From an uncultured Clostridia bacterium (GTDB lineage: Bacteria > Bacillota > Clostridia > Oscillospirales > Ruminococcaceae), in contig CANQKD010000002.1 of the NCBI GenBank assembly GCA_947624375.1, positions 174,996 to 238,995 on the forward strand: 64,000 nt of DNA, written 5' to 3'. Made by a program: the position numbers and the translations under genes. The stretch's first letter is position 1. Each line of letters opens with the position of its first letter. The notes beneath the pieces are model-generated. The model did not search any database. It was given only the letters and a program-made list of their open reading frames with translations, and was not told where the DNA came from. Positions 62,333-64,000 of the stretch are shown here, piece after piece.

Positions 62333-62343
62333 TTTTGTCGAAT
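62333..62343 (+). promoter_or_regulatory. 0A box 1 upstream of spo0A
   Basis: TTTTGTCGAAT contains the Spo0A site core TGTCGAA (62336-62342). Confidence 0.7.
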
Positions 62344-62430
62344 TTTGTTATATCTTTGGTACTTGAATATTTTTTCGGCGTATTATAAAATAATTACAAG
62401 AACTAAAGCATTATAACGGCTTGATCGATA

Positions 62431-62440
62431 TTTGTCGAAA
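62431..62440 (+). promoter_or_regulatory. 0A box 2 upstream of spo0A
   Basis: TTTGTCGAAA contains the core TGTCGAA (62433-62439). It lies about 44 bp before the -10 of spo0A. Confidence 0.75.
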
Positions 62441-62479
62441 AGTTTTTTGAAAGTTTACGGCTTTTGCTATTGCATTTTG

Positions 62480-62488
62480 TGGTATAAT
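62480..62488 (+). promoter_or_regulatory. Extended -10 of the spo0A promoter
   Basis: TGG TATAAT at 62480-62488. No good -35 lies 16-18 bp upstream, which fits a promoter that needs an activator. Confidence 0.55.
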
Positions 62489-62547
62489 ATGGTAATATAT
62501 GGTAAGAGACTGAAAACACTCAAAAAAACAAATGGAGGACGACAACT

Positions 62548-63324
62548 ATGAACAGTAAGATCAAAATTCTTATCGGTGATGAAAGCAGTGAAAGCGGCGT
62601 ATGCGCGAATATGCTTCGCAGTCAGGGGTTTTATGTCATCACTCGGGTGAGCGACGGCAACGTTATCTACGAGGCGATAAAGGACGAAACGCCCGATGTT
62701 GCGATAATTGATGCCTCGATGCCCGGTATTGATGCCATTGAGCTTTTGAAGAAAATAAACCGCTCGGGCTACAAAAAGCCGATGTTTATCGTTACGGCAA
62801 GCTACCCCAATTCTTTTATTGAGAAGTCTGTATTGCAGGAGGGCGCGGCTTTGTATATGCTCAAGCCGTTTGACTACGCGATACTCGGTGACAGGATACA
62901 CAGTCTGCTTGGCACAACCGCAGGAGGAGATCTAGCGGAGGTTTCATCGGCAGGAAAGGTATACAGCCTTGAAATCGTAGTTACGGACATAATACACAAG
63001 ATAGGCGTACCGGCGCACATCAAGGGGTATCATTATCTGCGAGAGGCTATAATGCTGAGTGTGCATGATGTTGATATGCTTGACAGCATAACCAAAGTGC
63101 TTTACCCGACTGTGGCGAAGAAGTTCAACACTACGTCATCGCGAGTTGAGAGGGCGATACGGCACGCGATCGAGATAGCGTGGGACAGGGGCGACCTTGA
63201 CACGCTGAACACATACTTCGGATACACGATAAACGCGAACAAGGGCAAGCCCACCAACAGCGAGTTCATCGCGCTGATAACTGACAAGATAAGACTGAAT
63301 TACAAGGAAGAACAGTTGGCGTGA
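62548..63324 (+). CDS. spo0A: Stage 0 sporulation protein A
   Basis: The protein has 258 residues, with GGAGGACG before ATG 62548. The receiver has Asp11-Glu12, phospho-acceptor Asp55 in [10 protein letters not shown], Thr83 and Lys106 (LKPFD). The C-terminal DNA-binding domain is nearly invariant in the family: [41 protein letters not shown], then [26 protein letters not shown] and [18 protein letters not shown]. It is the master regulator of sporulation and related stationary-phase switches. Its presence does not prove that the host sporulates. The spoIVB gene that often precedes it is absent. Confidence 0.95.
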   Translation: MNSKIKILIGDESSESGVCANMLRSQGFYVITRVSDGNVIYEAIKDETPDVAIIDASMPGIDAIELLKKINRSGYKKPMFIVTASYPNSFIEKSVLQEGAALYMLKPFDYAILGDRIHSLLGTTAGGDLAEVSSAGKVYSLEIVVTDIIHKIGVPAHIKGYHYLREAIMLSVHDVDMLDSITKVLYPTVAKKFNTTSSRVERAIRHAIEIAWDRGDLDTLNTYFGYTINANKGKPTNSEFIALITDKIRLNYKEEQLA

Positions 63325-63393
63325 TTGTTGCGCTGTCGCGCAAGCCTGCGGAGCTCACACATTGAACGCCTGCAAGCAGTCGTTCAAGTGCAG

Positions 63394-63456
63394 AAAAAAT
63401 CCCTCGCCGCCAAAAACGGTCGGCGGCGCACACCTTACGGTGTGACGGGCTTTTTT
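63394..63456 (+). repeat. Three-way-junction module E, copy 2
   Basis: AAAAAAtCCC (63394-63403) with GGGcTTTTTT closes two hairpins, CGCCGCC/GGCGGCG and CACACC-TTAC-GGTGTG. It is the forward counterpart of 51817-51879. The tetraloop differs (TTAC against GCAA's complement). Confidence 0.7.
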
Positions 63457-63485
63457 CCTTTGCTATCCACAGTACGCAAAAGTAT

Positions 63486-63656
63486 TAAGCCCTGTCAAGA
63501 AACTAAAAGTTTTCGATCGACCCTTTTTCAAAAGGGTCGTGGGGTGTGGGGCAAAGCCCCACAAACACAGCATGCGCTCCGCAAAAGGTGAATTGTGAAA
63601 TAGTCCGGTGGACTATTTCACAAGAGGAAAATCCCTGCAAGAGAGGGATTTTCCTT
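63486..63656 (+). repeat. R1 structured repeat, copy f
   Basis: H1 63519-63538 (GACCCTTTT arms), H2 63545-63563 (TGTGGGGC/GCCCCACA, a different stem from the other copies), H3 63593-63623 (14 bp, loop GGT), H4 63626-63654 (GGAAAATCCCT arms, loop GCAAGAG). The stretch 63325-64000 holds no gene I can support. Confidence 0.8.
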
Positions 63657-63680
63657 TAAAAAGACCTATGCTCTTTTGCC

Positions 63681-63699
63681 GCGTTCCATTATGGAACGC
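63681..63699 (+). repeat. Palindrome GCGTTCCAT-T-ATGGAACGC, copy 3
   Basis: Perfect 9-bp palindrome 26 bp after H4 of R1 copy f, as beside copies a and g. Confidence 0.7.
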
Positions 63700-63854
63700 C
63701 GTACTAAGTGAAAAATTCTTTACAAGCAAAATGCACAAACATATTAGCACACTCAAAATGAGGAGATAACCAAAAAAAGTGTAGCGGTGCACAGCTCCGC
63801 AGGTTGCGCGTAAGCGCGAGTAATACACAAAACATTTGCACGAACAAAAATTGC

Positions 63855-63965
63855 CTTACCACACTTCTTGCCTCTTGCTTCTATTTGAGCCGCAGAAAAA
63901 ACGGCTTTGCGCAAAAGTCGAAAAACCGTTTCTAACCTCTAACTTCTTACCTCTAACCTCTAGCA
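63855..63965. repeat. TCTAACC/TTGCCTC tandem arrays around an AACGG hairpin
   Basis: A short TTGCCTC run (63862-63880), a hairpin AAAACGG...CCGTTT (near 63897-63930), then TCTAACC TCTAACT TCTTACC TCTAACC TCTAGCA units. Same order as at 51597-51665. Confidence 0.6.
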
Positions 63966-64000
63966 GCTGTGCGTTCCCTAGTTGTAGCGCATAGCTCTTT

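Noticed and set aside
63325..63591. 88-codon frame beginning MLRCRASLRSSH across module E and R1 copy f
   Set aside because: It runs straight through hairpin arms (CGCCGCC, GACCCTTTT) of the repeat, has no ribosome site, and the same segment exists in reverse at 51785-51969. It is a by-product of the structured repeat.

Overview
The window looks like a chromosome segment of a Gram-positive anaerobic gut clostridium of the Oscillospiraceae, most probably Ruminococcus or a close relative. This is an inference. The basis is Spo0A, a complete hrcA-grpE-dnaK-dnaJ locus with a perfect CIRCE operator, bifunctional AdhE, an LPXTG surface protein, many Thr-rich lipoprotein linkers and moderate GC content. 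Nearly every promoter I could place is a standard -35/N17/-10 box, often with an extended TGn -10. Intrinsic terminators are clear. I found no rRNA operon, tRNA, CRISPR array or transposase gene.

Layout. 1-2.1 kb: an ECF sigma factor (cut by the window edge) with a membrane-bound putative anti-sigma factor. 2.2-5.7 kb: Lrp regulator, aminotransferase, ispE and a radical-SAM activase-like gene. 5.8-11.9 kb: a cell-surface cluster of a transglutaminase-like lipoprotein, an MBOAT/AlgJ-type O-acylation pair and a Thr-rich lipoprotein. 11.9-18.1 kb: a small acidic membrane protein, rsmE and the heat-shock operon. 18.1-18.7 kb: a putative PBECR-type nuclease and an orphan small RNA gene with its own promoter and terminator. 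Part of that RNA resembles the 3' half of 5S rRNA. 18.7-23.2 kb (minus): aconitase and isocitrate dehydrogenase enclosing two small membrane proteins and a PARG-like macrodomain enzyme. 23.4-28.8 kb: a strong promoter, a 40-codon leader peptide, an intrinsic terminator (candidate attenuator), then two ABC exporters flanking a DUF1854 protein. 29-38.5 kb: a DHH phosphoesterase, an FtsX-type permease, HU and a Lys/Ala-tailed partner, a beta-lactamase-fold lipoprotein, ApbE and a PepSY protein. 38.6-45.4 kb: a 2,273-residue LPXTG protein whose VWA domain is interrupted by about 880 residues. 46.4-50.9 kb: an APH-fold kinase, adhE and a Gfo/Idh/MocA oxidoreductase. 52.4-57.5 kb: an ABC-2 exporter operon divergent from a LiaS/NarL-type two-component system, with a shared palindrome. 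58.2-64 kb: an aspartate-type aminotransferase, an XRE repressor divergent from a secreted protein, and spo0A with two upstream 0A boxes.

The most unusual signal is in the long non-coding gaps (36.9-37.5, 45.6-46.3, 50.9-52.4, 57.5-58.2 and 63.3-64.0 kb). They are packed with related, multi-hairpin repeats in both orientations. In the main family (called R1 here) six copies keep two hairpins whose stems differ in sequence but remain base-paired, while the loops stay nearly constant (GCAAGAG is invariant). That is the signature of selection on structure. Companion families R2 and R3, a three-way-junction module and 7-bp 'TCTAACC' tandem arrays occur in the same gaps. I recognise none of them as a named element.
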